Assembly: GCA_020438135.1 (NCBI GenBank)
Contig: JAGQVF010000003.1
Location: 14,545 to 69,924 of the forward strand
DNA: 55,380 nt
Origin: Bacteroidales bacterium
Lineage (GTDB): Bacteria; Bacteroidota; Bacteroidia; Bacteroidales; JAADJA01
Reading direction: 5' to 3'
The translations under genes were made by a program, and so were the position numbers. The notes below the pieces were generated by a model. That model was given only the letters and a program-made list of their open reading frames with translations. It was not told where the DNA came from and made no database searches. Shown here in pieces: positions 43,857-52,940 of this stretch; positions within the stretch are counted from its first letter, which is position 1, and the number at the start of each line of letters is the position of its first letter.

Positions 43857-43871
43857 GGTTTACTCGATTAT

Positions 43872-44330
43872 TTAGTATTCGTTTAAAATCTGTTCAGCAT
43901 GTTCTTTGGTCTTCACTTGAGTGAAAATTTTTTCAATGTTGCCTTCTTCCGAAATTACAAAGGTTGTTCTGTGAATACCATCGTAGGTTTTACCCATAAA
44001 TTTTTTGGGTCCCCAAACACCATAATCATTGATGACTTTTTTGTCAGTATCAGGAATAAGGGGATAGGGAAAGTTGAACTTCTCAGCGAAATTTTTTTGT
44101 TTTTTCTCGTCATCGGCACTTACACCGATAATCTTAAATCCCTTTTCGCTCAATTCTTTATAGTTATCACGAAGATTGCATGCCTCTGCTGTGCAACCCG
44201 GTGTATTGGCTTTGGGATAAAAAAACAAAATTACTTTTCTCCCTTTGTAATCGCTCAGCTTCACCGGGTTTCCCTCATGGTCCTTTGCCTGAATGTCCGG
44301 TGCTTTAGCTCCTTCTGTAAGTGTTGTCAT
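43872..44330 (-). CDS. bcp: peroxiredoxin Bcp (thioredoxin-dependent thiol peroxidase)
   Basis: The 152-residue peroxiredoxin of the Bcp/PrxQ group reduces hydrogen and organic peroxides with thioredoxin. It has the peroxidatic C46 in YPKANTPGCTAEAC and a resolving C51 five residues later, the mark of the PrxQ subgroup. The protein is soluble and complete. It is the first gene of a two-gene unit with recA, a pairing that would join oxidant defence to DNA repair. Confidence 0.93.
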   Translation of the reverse strand: MTTLTEGAKAPDIQAKDHEGNPVKLSDYKGRKVILFFYPKANTPGCTAEACNLRDNYKELSEKGFKIIGVSADDEKKQKNFAEKFNFPYPLIPDTDKKVINDYGVWGPKKFMGKTYDGIHRTTFVISEEGNIEKIFTQVKTKEHAEQILNEY

Positions 44331-44350
44331 AAATGTATTTTTTAGACTAA

Positions 44351-44358
44351 CAAAAATA
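44351..44358 (-). promoter_or_regulatory. -7 promoter element of bcp-recA
   Basis: It reads TATTTTTG on the minus strand (TAnnTTTG match), 20 bases before the bcp ATG. No LexA-like palindrome was recognised nearby. Confidence 0.5.
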
Positions 44359-44427
44359 CAATTTTAAGAGGTTTAACTTAAAATACTTTTTAACAATGAT
44401 GCCCGAAGGAATGGGCAAAGACTGGTT

Positions 44428-44772
44428 TTAAACTTCATCCAATTCTTTTCGCAATTCAAGAAGGAGCTTTTTTACATCACTGAGGGTTTTTACTACTTCG
44501 ATATTGTTAATTGTATCTTCTTTGTTTTCCTTCAGTTTTTTTCTGGCGCCTTCAAGTGTAAATCCCCGCTCTTTAACGAGATGATAGATCACATGAAAGT
44601 TTTTTACATCATCCGGAGTGAAAAGACGGTTTCCTTTTTTATTTTTTTTTGGCTTTATAATGTCGAATTCTTTATCCCAATAGCGTATCAGTGATGTATT
44701 TACCTGAAACATATCAGCAACTTCACCAATACTATAAAAAAGTTTTCCGGTTTGCAATTCTCCGGTATTCAT
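44428..44772 (-). CDS. MerR-family transcriptional regulator
   Basis: The 114-residue protein has an N-terminal MerR helix-turn-helix (YSIGEVADMFQVNTSLIRYWDKEF) and the wing (NRLFTPDDVKNFHVIYHLV), then a coiled coil (about 75-112). It has no cysteine or obvious ligand-binding domain, so it belongs to the short MerR-like group common in Bacteroidota. It starts four bases after the M23 peptidase gene and is cotranscribed with it, so it may respond to envelope state; the targets are unknown. Confidence 0.88.
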   Translation of the reverse strand: MNTGELQTGKLFYSIGEVADMFQVNTSLIRYWDKEFDIIKPKKNKKGNRLFTPDDVKNFHVIYHLVKERGFTLEGARKKLKENKEDTINNIEVVKTLSDVKKLLLELRKELDEV

Positions 44773-44776
44773 ATAT

Positions 44777-45748
44777 TTAATCGAGGGATTGTGTCGGTCT
44801 TGTGGATAGTTCGAGTACCTTGTCGTATTCTTCCGGAGTAAGGTCGTTGAAAAAGTAGTAAATGGGATTTACTCTTTTACCATCTTTATAAATTTCATAG
44901 TGAAGGTGCGGTGCGGTTGATTTTCCTGTATTTCCAACGGAAGCAATAAGTTGTCCGCGTTTCACTTTTTCACCTTTTCGTACCTTAAAATCATGCAGGT
45001 GTGCATACATGGTCTCGTATCCAAATCCATGGTCGATTACCAACCTGTTGCCATAACCACTTCTTGAGCGTATAATCTTGGTAACAACGCCATCGCCGGT
45101 AGCATAAATCTCCGTTCCTGTAGGAGCTGAAAAATCTATTCCCGGGTGAAATTTCCTGACTTTGTAAATGGGATCGGTTCGATAGCCATAATAAGACGAT
45201 AGCCTTTTCAGATCCTTATTTGCCACGGGTTGAATGGCAGGAATGCAAGCCAGCATTTTGGCTTTGTTCACAGCCATGTCATAAACCTCATCGAACGATT
45301 TGGACTGAACCACAAGCTGACTTTGAATTTTATCAAGCCTTTTGGTGGTTTCAATAATGATATCTGAGTTTTTATAACCTTCCAGTTTGTTGTACCGGTC
45401 GGCTCCTCCAAAACCGGCTTTCCTGACTTCCGACGGATACGGCTCGGCCTCGAATATTACCCTGTATATGTTATCATCACGATCAGCCAGATCGGTCAGA
45501 ACTGCATCGTATTTATCAAGTCGTTCGTTCAGTAATTTATACTGGAGATCGTATTGGGCAATCTCCCTTTTCAGCATTTTTTCTTTGGGAGAATCGATAA
45601 AGGTGAATGCCAGGAATATCACCACCGCAGCGAATACCATGCCCGAAGCAAGAATGCTCAGGAACTTGAGAATCCGTGTTTTTAAAGAAACCTTTACAAT
45701 TTCAAACTGCAACGATTTCTTGTTAAACTTGTAGTTTTTATTCGGCAT
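44777..45748 (-). CDS. membrane-anchored M23 (LytM) family peptidase
   Basis: The 323-residue protein has one membrane helix (about 28-50), a coiled coil (about 55-160) and a C-terminal LytM zinc endopeptidase domain (about 180-300). The zinc ligands are present: H201 and D205 in FHPGIDFSAP, and H283 in PHLHYE, with a second histidine pair in YAHLHDF. Such enzymes cut peptidoglycan cross-bridges or activate other cell-wall hydrolases. The catalytic set is complete, so it should be active in the periplasm. The MerR-type gene follows directly. Confidence 0.92.
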   Translation of the reverse strand: MPNKNYKFNKKSLQFEIVKVSLKTRILKFLSILASGMVFAAVVIFLAFTFIDSPKEKMLKREIAQYDLQYKLLNERLDKYDAVLTDLADRDDNIYRVIFEAEPYPSEVRKAGFGGADRYNKLEGYKNSDIIIETTKRLDKIQSQLVVQSKSFDEVYDMAVNKAKMLACIPAIQPVANKDLKRLSSYYGYRTDPIYKVRKFHPGIDFSAPTGTEIYATGDGVVTKIIRSRSGYGNRLVIDHGFGYETMYAHLHDFKVRKGEKVKRGQLIASVGNTGKSTAPHLHYEIYKDGKRVNPIYYFFNDLTPEEYDKVLELSTRPTQSLD

Positions 45749-45815
45749 AACTTAATGTTATATTTATGTTCCCTTCAGAATGTTACATCGGGGAATATAT
45801 TTCTTTATTCCGCCG

Positions 45816-45842
45816 CAAAATTACTTAAATAAATTAATTTTG
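45816..45842. promoter_or_regulatory. divergent promoter pair for the M23 operon and alaS
   Basis: CAAAATTA (45816-45823), read on the minus strand, is TAATTTTG, and TAATTTTG (45835-45842) lies on the plus strand. Both match TAnnTTTG, 11 bases apart and pointing away from each other. Leaders are about 62 and 48 bases. Confidence 0.5.
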
Positions 45843-45894
45843 CACGCTATTGCAAAGCGAGTAATTAACGCTATTATGTTAATATTTATTAATT

Positions 45895-48522
45895 ATGAAT
45901 TCAATTCAGGTACGACAATCTTTTTTCGACTTTTTTAGCTCAAAGCAACATAAAATCGTTCCATCAGCACCGATGGTGGTTAAAAACGATCCCACTCTGA
46001 TGTTCACAAATGCAGGGATGAACCAGTTTAAGGATATTTTTCTCGGCAATACAGAACCAAAGGAGAAACGGGTGGCCAATACGCAAAAATGTTTGCGGGT
46101 TTCGGGTAAGCACAACGATTTGGAAGAAGTTGGACACGACACTTATCACCATACCATGTTCGAAATGCTGGGTAATTGGTCATTTGGCGATTATTTTAAA
46201 AAAGAAGCGATAGCCTGGGCCTGGGAGTTTCTGACGAAAACACTTGGAATCGATGAAAAGGTCTTGTATATAACAGTATTCGGTGGAGATGCTGAAGACG
46301 GCCTGGATAAAGATCTCGATGCATATAATTTCTGGAAAGAGATCGTAGCCGAGAACAGAATTATTTTCGGATCGAAAAAGGATAACTTTTGGGAAATGGG
46401 CGATACCGGCCCTTGTGGACCTTGTTCTGAAATTCATATCGATCTTCGAAGTGATGATGAAAAATCAAAAACCATGGGTCGCGACCTGGTTAATGCCGAT
46501 CATCCTGAAGTAATTGAAATCTGGAACCTCGTTTTCATAGAGTTTAACCGGAATTCGAATGGGTCGTTGCAAAATTTGCCCGCCAAACACGTTGATACCG
46601 GTATGGGTTTCGAAAGGTTATGTATGGCTCTACAGGGTAAAAAGTCGAATTATGATACCGATATTTTTCAGCCTATCATTCAGGAAATATCGGCCATTTC
46701 GCATTTTGAATATGGCACTGACAAGCAAAAAGATATTGCCATGCGTGTTGTAGCTGATCATCTGAGAGCAGTCAGTTTTTCCATTGCCGACGGCCAATTG
46801 CCGTCCAACGTAAAAGCCGGTTACGTTATTCGCAGGATACTCAGAAGGGCAATCCGCTATGGATTTACCTATCTCGATCTGCAGGAACCCTTTATCCATA
46901 AACTTGTTGGGGTACTTGCTGGCCAAATGGGCAAGCATTTTCCTGAAATTGAAAAACAACAGGAACTGATCACCAGGGTGATCCACGAGGAGGAAGCAAC
47001 TTTTTTGCGGACCCTTTCACTGGGGATTAAAAAATTCGAGCAATATGTTGAACAGGAACATCCGGATAAATTGATTGAAGGGAAATTTGCTTTTGAATTA
47101 TTCGATACTTACGGATTTCCGGTTGATCTTACCAGGTTAATGGCATCCGAGATCGGTTGGAAGGTAGATATGGAAGGATTCAATCATGGACTCGAAGAAC
47201 AAAAAAACCGGTCGCGGCAAGCAGCCGAAAAAGAACAGGAAGACTGGGTAGTTGTTCACGATGCAGACGAATCGCCTGAATTTATAGGTTATGATTCACT
47301 TTCGTGCGATGTTAAAATTCTGCGATACCGGAAAGTTTCTGAAAAGAAAAAAACTTTTTACCAGGTGGTTTTTGATAAAACTCCTTTTTATGCTGAATCA
47401 GGCGGACAGGTCGGTGATCGGGGTATACTTACCGGTGAAAATAATACATATGAAATTGAGGATACGATTAAAGAAAATGACCTGATCATCCATATCATGA
47501 ATGAGATGCCGGCAGATCCTCAACAAACTTTCACAACCAAAGTGGATCATGAAAAAAGGTTGGCCACAGCCAATAATCACAGCGCTACGCACCTGATGCA
47601 TGCCGCCCTCAGAAAAGTGCTGGGAAATCATGTAGAACAAAAGGGCTCCCTGGTGGATGAATACCGTCTCCGGTTTGACTTCTCTCATTTTTCAAAACTT
47701 AGTGAGGAAGAAAAAAAGGCAATTGAGCATTTGGTCAATGCGAAGATCCGAGAGAATATCCCGATTGGTGAACACCGGCAAATTCCAATCGATAAAGCAA
47801 AAGAAATGGGTGCCATGGCACTCTTTGGTGAAAAATACGGCGACGAAGTGAGGGTGATCACATTTGACGAGAACTACTCCGTTGAATTATGTGGAGGAAC
47901 CCATGTGCCGGCCACAGGTCAGATCGGTATGTTTAAGATCATTTCCGAATCTGCTATTGCTGCAGGCATTCGAAGAATTGAAGCCATTACAGCTTACGAA
48001 ACTGAAAAATATGTTGACGAACAGGAAGCCCTGTTGGATGAGTTGAAAGAAGTTTTTAAAAATCAAAAAGACCTTGTGAAGGGTGCACGGACCCTGCTGG
48101 AACAAAACAATGAACTCCGTAAAACAATTGAGGTCTTAAATCGTGAAAAAGCCAGAAATGTAAGCGAAGAATTAAAACAAAGAGCTGAAATCGTAAACGG
48201 ATTACAATTTATTGCTGCAAAAGTAGACCTGGATATGGCAGCCATGCGCGATCTTGCTTTTCAGTTAAATCGTGAAATCGATAATCTTTTTCTGATTCTT
48301 GGTGCAGATAGTGATGGCAAGGCCAATCTTTCGATCATTATTTCTGAAGATATTGCAAAACAAAAGAATCTTCATGCAGGGAATATGATCCGTGAGATTG
48401 CAAAAGAGATCAGAGGAGGTGGAGGAGGACAACCTCATTTTGCAACGGCCGGAGGTAAATTCCCCGAAGGAATTCAAAATGCCTTTAACAAAGCCAGGGA
48501 AATGCTTGCCGAAAAAGTTTGA
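45895..48522 (+). CDS. alaS: alanyl-tRNA synthetase
   Basis: The 875-residue class II synthetase charges tRNA-Ala and clears mis-charged Ser and Gly. The N-terminal catalytic core has motif-2-type FEMLGNWSFGDYF and GPCGPCSEIH. The editing domain carries the zinc-binding HSATH (H562, H566) and CGGTH (C666, H670). The C-terminal C-Ala domain ends in a glycine-rich GGGGGQPHFATAGG. The gene is complete and has a terminator just after the stop. Confidence 0.97.
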   Translation: MNSIQVRQSFFDFFSSKQHKIVPSAPMVVKNDPTLMFTNAGMNQFKDIFLGNTEPKEKRVANTQKCLRVSGKHNDLEEVGHDTYHHTMFEMLGNWSFGDYFKKEAIAWAWEFLTKTLGIDEKVLYITVFGGDAEDGLDKDLDAYNFWKEIVAENRIIFGSKKDNFWEMGDTGPCGPCSEIHIDLRSDDEKSKTMGRDLVNADHPEVIEIWNLVFIEFNRNSNGSLQNLPAKHVDTGMGFERLCMALQGKKSNYDTDIFQPIIQEISAISHFEYGTDKQKDIAMRVVADHLRAVSFSIADGQLPSNVKAGYVIRRILRRAIRYGFTYLDLQEPFIHKLVGVLAGQMGKHFPEIEKQQELITRVIHEEEATFLRTLSLGIKKFEQYVEQEHPDKLIEGKFAFELFDTYGFPVDLTRLMASEIGWKVDMEGFNHGLEEQKNRSRQAAEKEQEDWVVVHDADESPEFIGYDSLSCDVKILRYRKVSEKKKTFYQVVFDKTPFYAESGGQVGDRGILTGENNTYEIEDTIKENDLIIHIMNEMPADPQQTFTTKVDHEKRLATANNHSATHLMHAALRKVLGNHVEQKGSLVDEYRLRFDFSHFSKLSEEEKKAIEHLVNAKIRENIPIGEHRQIPIDKAKEMGAMALFGEKYGDEVRVITFDENYSVELCGGTHVPATGQIGMFKIISESAIAAGIRRIEAITAYETEKYVDEQEALLDELKEVFKNQKDLVKGARTLLEQNNELRKTIEVLNREKARNVSEELKQRAEIVNGLQFIAAKVDLDMAAMRDLAFQLNREIDNLFLILGADSDGKANLSIIISEDIAKQKNLHAGNMIREIAKEIRGGGGGQPHFATAGGKFPEGIQNAFNKAREMLAEKV

Positions 48523-48527
48523 TGAGC

Positions 48528-48556
48528 GGTTAAACCCATTTAACCTTTATTTTTTA
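48528..48556. terminator. bidirectional terminator between alaS and nhaA
   Basis: GGTTAAA, loop CCCA, TTTAACC, then TTTATTTTTT lies between the convergent stops of alaS (48522) and nhaA (48547). It is a short, AT-rich stem but well placed with a T-run on the alaS strand. Confidence 0.65.
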
Positions 48557-49872
48557 CTCTTATCGGCACGTGACAGGATAATAAATCCCACGATAGCAGA
48601 AAACAATGAAGCGGTGATAATACCCACTTTTGCGATTTCGACAAATTCATCGGGAACAAATGCAAGCACCGAAATGAAGATTGACATGGTAAATCCAATT
48701 CCGGCAAAAAAACTGGCGCCGTAAATATGCGACCATTTTACCCCTTCCGGTAGGTCAGCCAACTTGAGCATCACCATAAATTTACTGAAAAGGCTAATCC
48801 CGATTGATTTGCCAAGAAGCAAGCCCGCAATTATTCCCAGTGCAATCGGATGGCTCAGGAGATTAAAAATATTCCCGTCGATTTTTACACCCGCATTGCT
48901 GAGTGCAAACAGGGGCAAGATGATAAACGCTGTGATCGGATGAAGTGCATGTTCCAGCTTTTGAAGGGGAGTGTGGGCATCGTCGCTCAACTTATCGATA
49001 TCGTTTATCAGTTTTGCTTCTCTGTCAGTTCTTAACGAACTGTTATTAGGTCTTGCATTGATGAATTTGGTTGTTAGGTCGGTGATGGAAGAAATAAATT
49101 TTTCATCTGAAATTTTTGGTCGAACAGGAATTGTTAATGCAATCAGCACCCCTGCAATGGTAGCATGAACACCCGAAAACAGAAACGACATCCACACACC
49201 GAGAAATCCCACCAGGGCATAAAAAGATGTTCGCCTCACACCAAGACGGTTGGCAATCATAAGTACCCCTAAAAAGCCGCCAGCCTGCAGCAATTCATTG
49301 ATGTGAATGGTGTCGGTGTAGAAAATAGCAATGATAAGTATCGCACCCAGGTCGTCAGCAATGGCAAGCGCTGTCAGGAAAACTTTTAAATTAACCGGGA
49401 TCTTAGGTCCAAGGATCGACATTAGTCCAAGTGCAAAAGCAATATCGGTGGCCATCGGTATTCCCCAGCCATGGATATATTCGGGGTTGTTGAAATTAAT
49501 AATTGCATAAAATGCCGCCGGCACAACCATTCCACCGACTGCAGCACCCAGTGGAAGACTTGCCTTTTTGATGGATGATAATTCACCCGCCAAAACTTCC
49601 CGTTTAATTTCAAGACCGATCATAAAAAAGAAAATCGCCATCAGTCCATCGTTAATCCACAGATGGATCGACTTTTTCAGTTCAAAATCACCAAATGTTA
49701 TCCCGAATTTCAGTTCGTGCCACAGGTAATGGTAAGAATCATAAAAGCCCGAATTTGCCCAGATTAATGCCACAATAGTTACCAGTATCAAAATAATACC
49801 TCCCAGACTTTCCTGCCTGATATAGGCGCCTATATTGAAAAGGGATTGAGTCCTCCTGTTGTCTTTTTTCAT
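48547..49872 (-). CDS. nhaA: Na+/H+ antiporter NhaA
   Basis: The 441-residue antiporter exports Na+ for H+ and controls pH and sodium. It has about 12 membrane helices. The ion-binding aspartates D173 and D174 (IADDLGAI, equivalent to E. coli D163/D164) and D143 in ATDIAFALG (equivalent to D133) are present. A soluble loop between helices (about 230-285: FISSITDLTTKF...) is longer than in E. coli NhaA. Sodium management suggests a marine or brackish habitat, though NhaA is widespread. Confidence 0.95.
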   Translation of the reverse strand: MKKDNRRTQSLFNIGAYIRQESLGGIILILVTIVALIWANSGFYDSYHYLWHELKFGITFGDFELKKSIHLWINDGLMAIFFFMIGLEIKREVLAGELSSIKKASLPLGAAVGGMVVPAAFYAIINFNNPEYIHGWGIPMATDIAFALGLMSILGPKIPVNLKVFLTALAIADDLGAILIIAIFYTDTIHINELLQAGGFLGVLMIANRLGVRRTSFYALVGFLGVWMSFLFSGVHATIAGVLIALTIPVRPKISDEKFISSITDLTTKFINARPNNSSLRTDREAKLINDIDKLSDDAHTPLQKLEHALHPITAFIILPLFALSNAGVKIDGNIFNLLSHPIALGIIAGLLLGKSIGISLFSKFMVMLKLADLPEGVKWSHIYGASFFAGIGFTMSIFISVLAFVPDEFVEIAKVGIITASLFSAIVGFIILSRADKSKK

Positions 49873-49959
49873 CGTATTTTTCCGTATTGAATCTTTGTAA
49901 GCTTTGATGCCTCACTAACATTTTTTGGAATCATATGTTCAAAGTCGACATGCAGAATT

Positions 49960-50724
49960 CTATTCTTCGAAAGCTGCTTCCTGATCGTTTATATATCCCT
50001 GAAATACTGTATTGTTTGGATATTCACCGGCCAGAAAATCTGCATGTCTCAGCGATTTATCCTTGTCGGAATCAACCTCTGAATAAAACTTATAAAGGAA
50101 ATAATGACCCAATGTACGGTAGATGATATTGCCGGAATCGACCTGTGTTTCAATTTCAGCAATTTTAAGTGCTGCTGTGAAGGTGGCTTTTTTGCTGTAT
50201 AAACTTCTGTAATAATAATTTTCAAGTATTTCGAGGTAATCCAGGTAAACCTGAAACAAACCTGCAAATTCATCCAGTTCCGGGTTCGAAATGCCTTTTC
50301 CCTCTTTTAGCAGGCGTTTGAGGGTCATGTATTCCTTAAACGCTTTCAGATAATTTCTTTCAACGAGGTTGTACCTGATATAATAACTTTGTTGTGCAAC
50401 CTGCCCTTCAAAGGTCAGCCAAAAATCCGATGTTTCTGTTTGCGCAACAAATTGTTTGATGAAGGCTGTAAATTTTTCCCTGTTGTTCGAGGATATAGTC
50501 TTCCACCACAACAAATCAGCTTGTAGCAATTGTTTAACAGGATCACTAACATTGGTTGCAGCGATCATCGAATCTGCTTCCCGAAACCGGAAATCATAGA
50601 CCGACCTGAAAATATTTTCAGCATTTGTATGTTCATTTCCTGCATCCTGTGCGACTAAAAAACAAACATTGGATAAGCTGATAACAGCAAGAAAAAGATA
50701 GTATTTAAAAACTGATTGCAGCAT
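49960..50724 (-). CDS. exported helical-repeat protein of unknown function
   Basis: The 254-residue protein has a signal peptide (MLQSVFKYYLFLAVISLSNVCFLVAQ) and a helix-rich body resembling TPR-like repeats (NAENIFRSVYDFRFREADSMI; YFLYKFYSEVDSDKDKSLRHA). There is no lipobox and no catalytic motif. It stands apart from its neighbours, with a promoter element TACTTTTG (minus strand, 50741-50748) 17 bases upstream. A role in the periplasm or outer membrane is likely; no family name is given. Confidence 0.7.
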   Translation of the reverse strand: MLQSVFKYYLFLAVISLSNVCFLVAQDAGNEHTNAENIFRSVYDFRFREADSMIAATNVSDPVKQLLQADLLWWKTISSNNREKFTAFIKQFVAQTETSDFWLTFEGQVAQQSYYIRYNLVERNYLKAFKEYMTLKRLLKEGKGISNPELDEFAGLFQVYLDYLEILENYYYRSLYSKKATFTAALKIAEIETQVDSGNIIYRTLGHYFLYKFYSEVDSDKDKSLRHADFLAGEYPNNTVFQGYINDQEAAFEE

Positions 50725-50740
50725 ACATCTAAACAGGAGT

Positions 50741-50748
50741 CAAAAGTA
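50741..50748 (-). promoter_or_regulatory. -7 promoter element of the exported helical protein gene
   Basis: It reads TACTTTTG on the minus strand, a TAnnTTTG match, giving a leader of about 12 bases. Confidence 0.5.
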
Positions 50749-50786
50749 TTGAATTTAGCTGTTAAATATTTGTTAATGCAGGCAAT

Positions 50787-50966
50787 AAAACCGGAATCTG
50801 TTAAATATTCGAATAAATTAGATGTTTGAAAAATTGATGAGAATGATAAGTGAGATGAAAGATCAAACCCCGCTAACCCTGATAATGAAAATGATTACGG
50901 TGTTTTAAATCAAAACCGGAACCTGTATTTGCGATATTTTACTATCTGCTGCAGATTCCGGTTTTT
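50787..50966. repeat. repeated AAAACCGGAATCTG motif with hairpin potential
   Basis: AAAACCGGAATCTG (50787-50800) recurs as AAAACCGGAACCTG (50912-50925) and as the perfect reverse complement CAGATTCCGGTTTT (50952-50965). The last two can form a 14-bp stem (one mismatch, 26-base loop) followed by T residues, likely the terminator of rocD or of a transcript from either side. A direct repeat CTGTTAAATATT lies beside the first copy. No gene is visible in 50749-51017. Confidence 0.55.
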
Positions 50967-51017
50967 ATATTGGTCATTGATGAAAATATCCCGGTCAGGA
51001 AATCCCATCAACAATTT

Positions 51018-52244
51018 TTAATTTTCGAAAGCCAAAATCGATTTTTTGATCAGGCTGATCGCTTCGCGCAACTGATCTTCACTGATCGTGAGCGGAGGAG
51101 CAAACCGGATGATGTCGCCATGTGTTGGCTTGGCAAGTACGCCGTTTTTGGCCATTTCGAGGCAAACATCCCATGCTTCTTTCCCGTTTTTAGGTTTTAT
51201 AACCACTGCATTCAGCAATCCTTTTCCCCGAACCAGCTCAATCATCGGTGAGTCGATATTTTCCATTTCTTCCCTGAAGATTTTTCCAAGGTTTTCGGCT
51301 CTGTCGGCAAGTTCTTCATCGCGAACCACCTCAAGCGCGGCAACAGCCACTTTTGCAGCTACAGGGTTCCCCCCAAATGTTGAACCATGTTCCCCGGGTT
51401 TGATACAGAGCATGATCTCATCATCGGCCAGCACTGCTGAAACCGGATAAACACCTCCTGATAAAGCTTTACCAAGAATTACGATATCAGGTCTCACATT
51501 TTCATGATCGCAAGCCAGCAGTTTACCTGTTCTTGCAATCCCTGTCTGCACTTCATCTGCAATAAAAAGCACATTATTTGCCCTGCACATCTCATAGGCT
51601 TTGGTAAGGTATCCCTCATCCGGAACAAATACACCGGCTTCACCCTGAATCGGTTCTACTAAGAATCCTGCAACATTCGGGTCTTCAAGTGCTTTTGCCA
51701 GCGCTGAAAGATCGTTGTAAGGAATGGTAATGAAGCCCGGGGTGAACGGACCGAAATTGTTTCTTGCATCGGGGTCGGTCGACATGGAGATGACCGTAAT
51801 GGTACGTCCGTGGAAATTGTTTTCACAAACGATGATCTTTGCTTCGTTTTCAGCAATACCCTTTTTCTCATATGCCCATTTCCGGCAAAGTTTAAGCGCC
51901 GTTTCATCGCCCTCGGCACCTGTGTTCATGGGCAATATTTTATCATAACCGAAAAATTCGGTAACAAATTTTTCATACGGGCCCAATGCATCGTTGTAAA
52001 ATGCGCGGGAGGTAAGTGTCAGAGTATTGGCCTGATCGGTCAGTGCCTGCACAATTTTGGGATGGCAATGGCCCTGGTTCACTGCTGAATACGCCGAAAG
52101 AAAATCAAAATATTTTTTTCCTTCCACATCCCACATAAAGGCACCTTCGCCGCGGGCCAACACAACGGGCAACGGGTGATAATTGTGTGCACCGTATTTC
52201 GATTCAAGATCCATGAGATCTTTTGAAGTGATTGTATCTTGCAT
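51018..52244 (-). CDS. rocD: ornithine-oxo-acid aminotransferase
   Basis: The 408-residue PLP enzyme moves the delta-amino group of ornithine to 2-oxoglutarate, giving glutamate semialdehyde for proline and arginine turnover. It has family signatures [52 protein letters not shown] and the PLP-lysine segment [15 protein letters not shown]. The start ATG at 52244 is preferred; a longer frame would span the promoter element TAATTTTG (minus strand, 52272-52279). Other arg or pro genes are absent here. 4-Aminobutyrate and acetylornithine aminotransferases are relatives, but the N-terminus fits ornithine aminotransferase. Confidence 0.9.
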   Translation of the reverse strand: MQDTITSKDLMDLESKYGAHNYHPLPVVLARGEGAFMWDVEGKKYFDFLSAYSAVNQGHCHPKIVQALTDQANTLTLTSRAFYNDALGPYEKFVTEFFGYDKILPMNTGAEGDETALKLCRKWAYEKKGIAENEAKIIVCENNFHGRTITVISMSTDPDARNNFGPFTPGFITIPYNDLSALAKALEDPNVAGFLVEPIQGEAGVFVPDEGYLTKAYEMCRANNVLFIADEVQTGIARTGKLLACDHENVRPDIVILGKALSGGVYPVSAVLADDEIMLCIKPGEHGSTFGGNPVAAKVAVAALEVVRDEELADRAENLGKIFREEMENIDSPMIELVRGKGLLNAVVIKPKNGKEAWDVCLEMAKNGVLAKPTHGDIIRFAPPLTISEDQLREAISLIKKSILAFEN

Positions 52245-52271
52245 AACTTGATGTATTTTTTCTGTTCCGGG

Positions 52272-52279
52272 CAAAATTA
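52272..52279 (-). promoter_or_regulatory. -7 promoter element of rocD
   Basis: It reads TAATTTTG on the minus strand, a TAnnTTTG match 28 bases before the ATG. Confidence 0.5.
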
Positions 52280-52467
52280 AGTGATATAAAATTCCTGCAA
52301 AAGAATTCATACAAAATAATTTGCCACCCTTTTCATATAGCGTTTTCTCATGCTGAATATTATTTAGAATGCGAACATATAATCAATTTAAGTTATTTAT
52401 TTTAAGTTGAATAGATGGTGTTGGCTAAAAAAAATATTTTTAGAATGTATAAAGAATCAAATATTTA

Positions 52468-52490
52468 TACATTTGCAATGTTTATAAACA
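52468..52490 (+). promoter_or_regulatory. ferredoxin promoter with an overlapping palindrome
   Basis: TACATTTG (52468-52475) fits the -7 element. Four bases later a perfect 12-bp palindrome TGTTTATAAACA (52479-52490) covers the expected transcription start. Its half-sites are those of the palindromes at 894-999, here without a spacer. It is a plausible operator for a common regulator; the link is inferred. Confidence 0.45.
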
Positions 52491-52505
52491 AAAAACAATA
52501 GAATT

Positions 52506-52676
52506 ATGGCTTACATAATAACAGATGATTGTACTGCATGTGGTACTTGTATCGATGAATGTCCGGTAGAAGCGATTTCCGAAGGCGATATCTATGTTAT
52601 TGACCCCGATATTTGCACAGATTGTGGATCATGCGCTGATGTTTGCCCGGTTGAAGCCATTCACCCGGAAGAATAA
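52506..52676 (+). CDS. 2[4Fe-4S] ferredoxin (clostridial type)
   Basis: This 56-residue ferredoxin has two cluster motifs, CTACGTCIDECP and CTDCGSCADVCP: eight cysteines, each set as CxxCxxCxxxCP. It is a low-potential cytoplasmic electron carrier for pyruvate:ferredoxin oxidoreductase and similar enzymes. The short length and internal two-fold repeat are typical of clostridial-type ferredoxins. A terminator follows the stop by about 25 bases, so it is transcribed alone. Flavodoxin, its usual substitute in iron limitation, is encoded 265 bp downstream on the other strand. Confidence 0.96.
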   Translation: MAYIITDDCTACGTCIDECPVEAISEGDIYVIDPDICTDCGSCADVCPVEAIHPEE

Positions 52677-52700
52677 AACATTCTTTTAAAACGACATTTT

Positions 52701-52727
52701 AAAAAGCTCCATACGGGGCTTTTTTTG
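52701..52727 (+). terminator. rho-independent terminator of the ferredoxin gene
   Basis: AAAAAGCTCC, loop ATAC, GGGGCTTTTT forms a 10-bp stem with one G-T pair, and seven T residues follow the CG core. Confidence 0.88.
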
Positions 52728-52792
52728 TTTCTGTTATTTCAATTTTGATGAGCAGAACTTCGTTTCGCTCAGCCCAATTCAAAACCCTCACC

Positions 52793-52880
52793 CGGTTCAC
52801 CCGATTCAACAACTTCAACTGATTCAACTGATTCAACCACCCGATAACTATCGGGTTCAACCGATTCAACCAGTTTAACT
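52793..52880. repeat. degenerate tandem repeats of GATTCAAC
   Basis: About nine copies of an 8-9 base unit related to TTCAACTGA or GGTTCAACC lie between ferredoxin and flavodoxin. In their middle is the perfect stem CCCGATA-AC-TATCGGG (52840-52855). The minus-strand reading frame across it is a low-complexity Leu/Asn chain with no sign of being a protein. The array may be a variable-length spacer or part of a hairpin. Confidence 0.6.
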
Positions 52881-52940
52881 GCAATTAAGTGGAAGGTCGC
52901 TTTGAATTGTCGGGCGTCTGCTCAGAAAGTACCTCAGAGT

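Noticed and set aside
52699-52884. Minus-strand reading frame of 61 residues across the tandem repeats
   Set aside because: The product is a Leu/Asn repeat created by the 8-9-bp DNA repeat, and it runs through the ferredoxin terminator.
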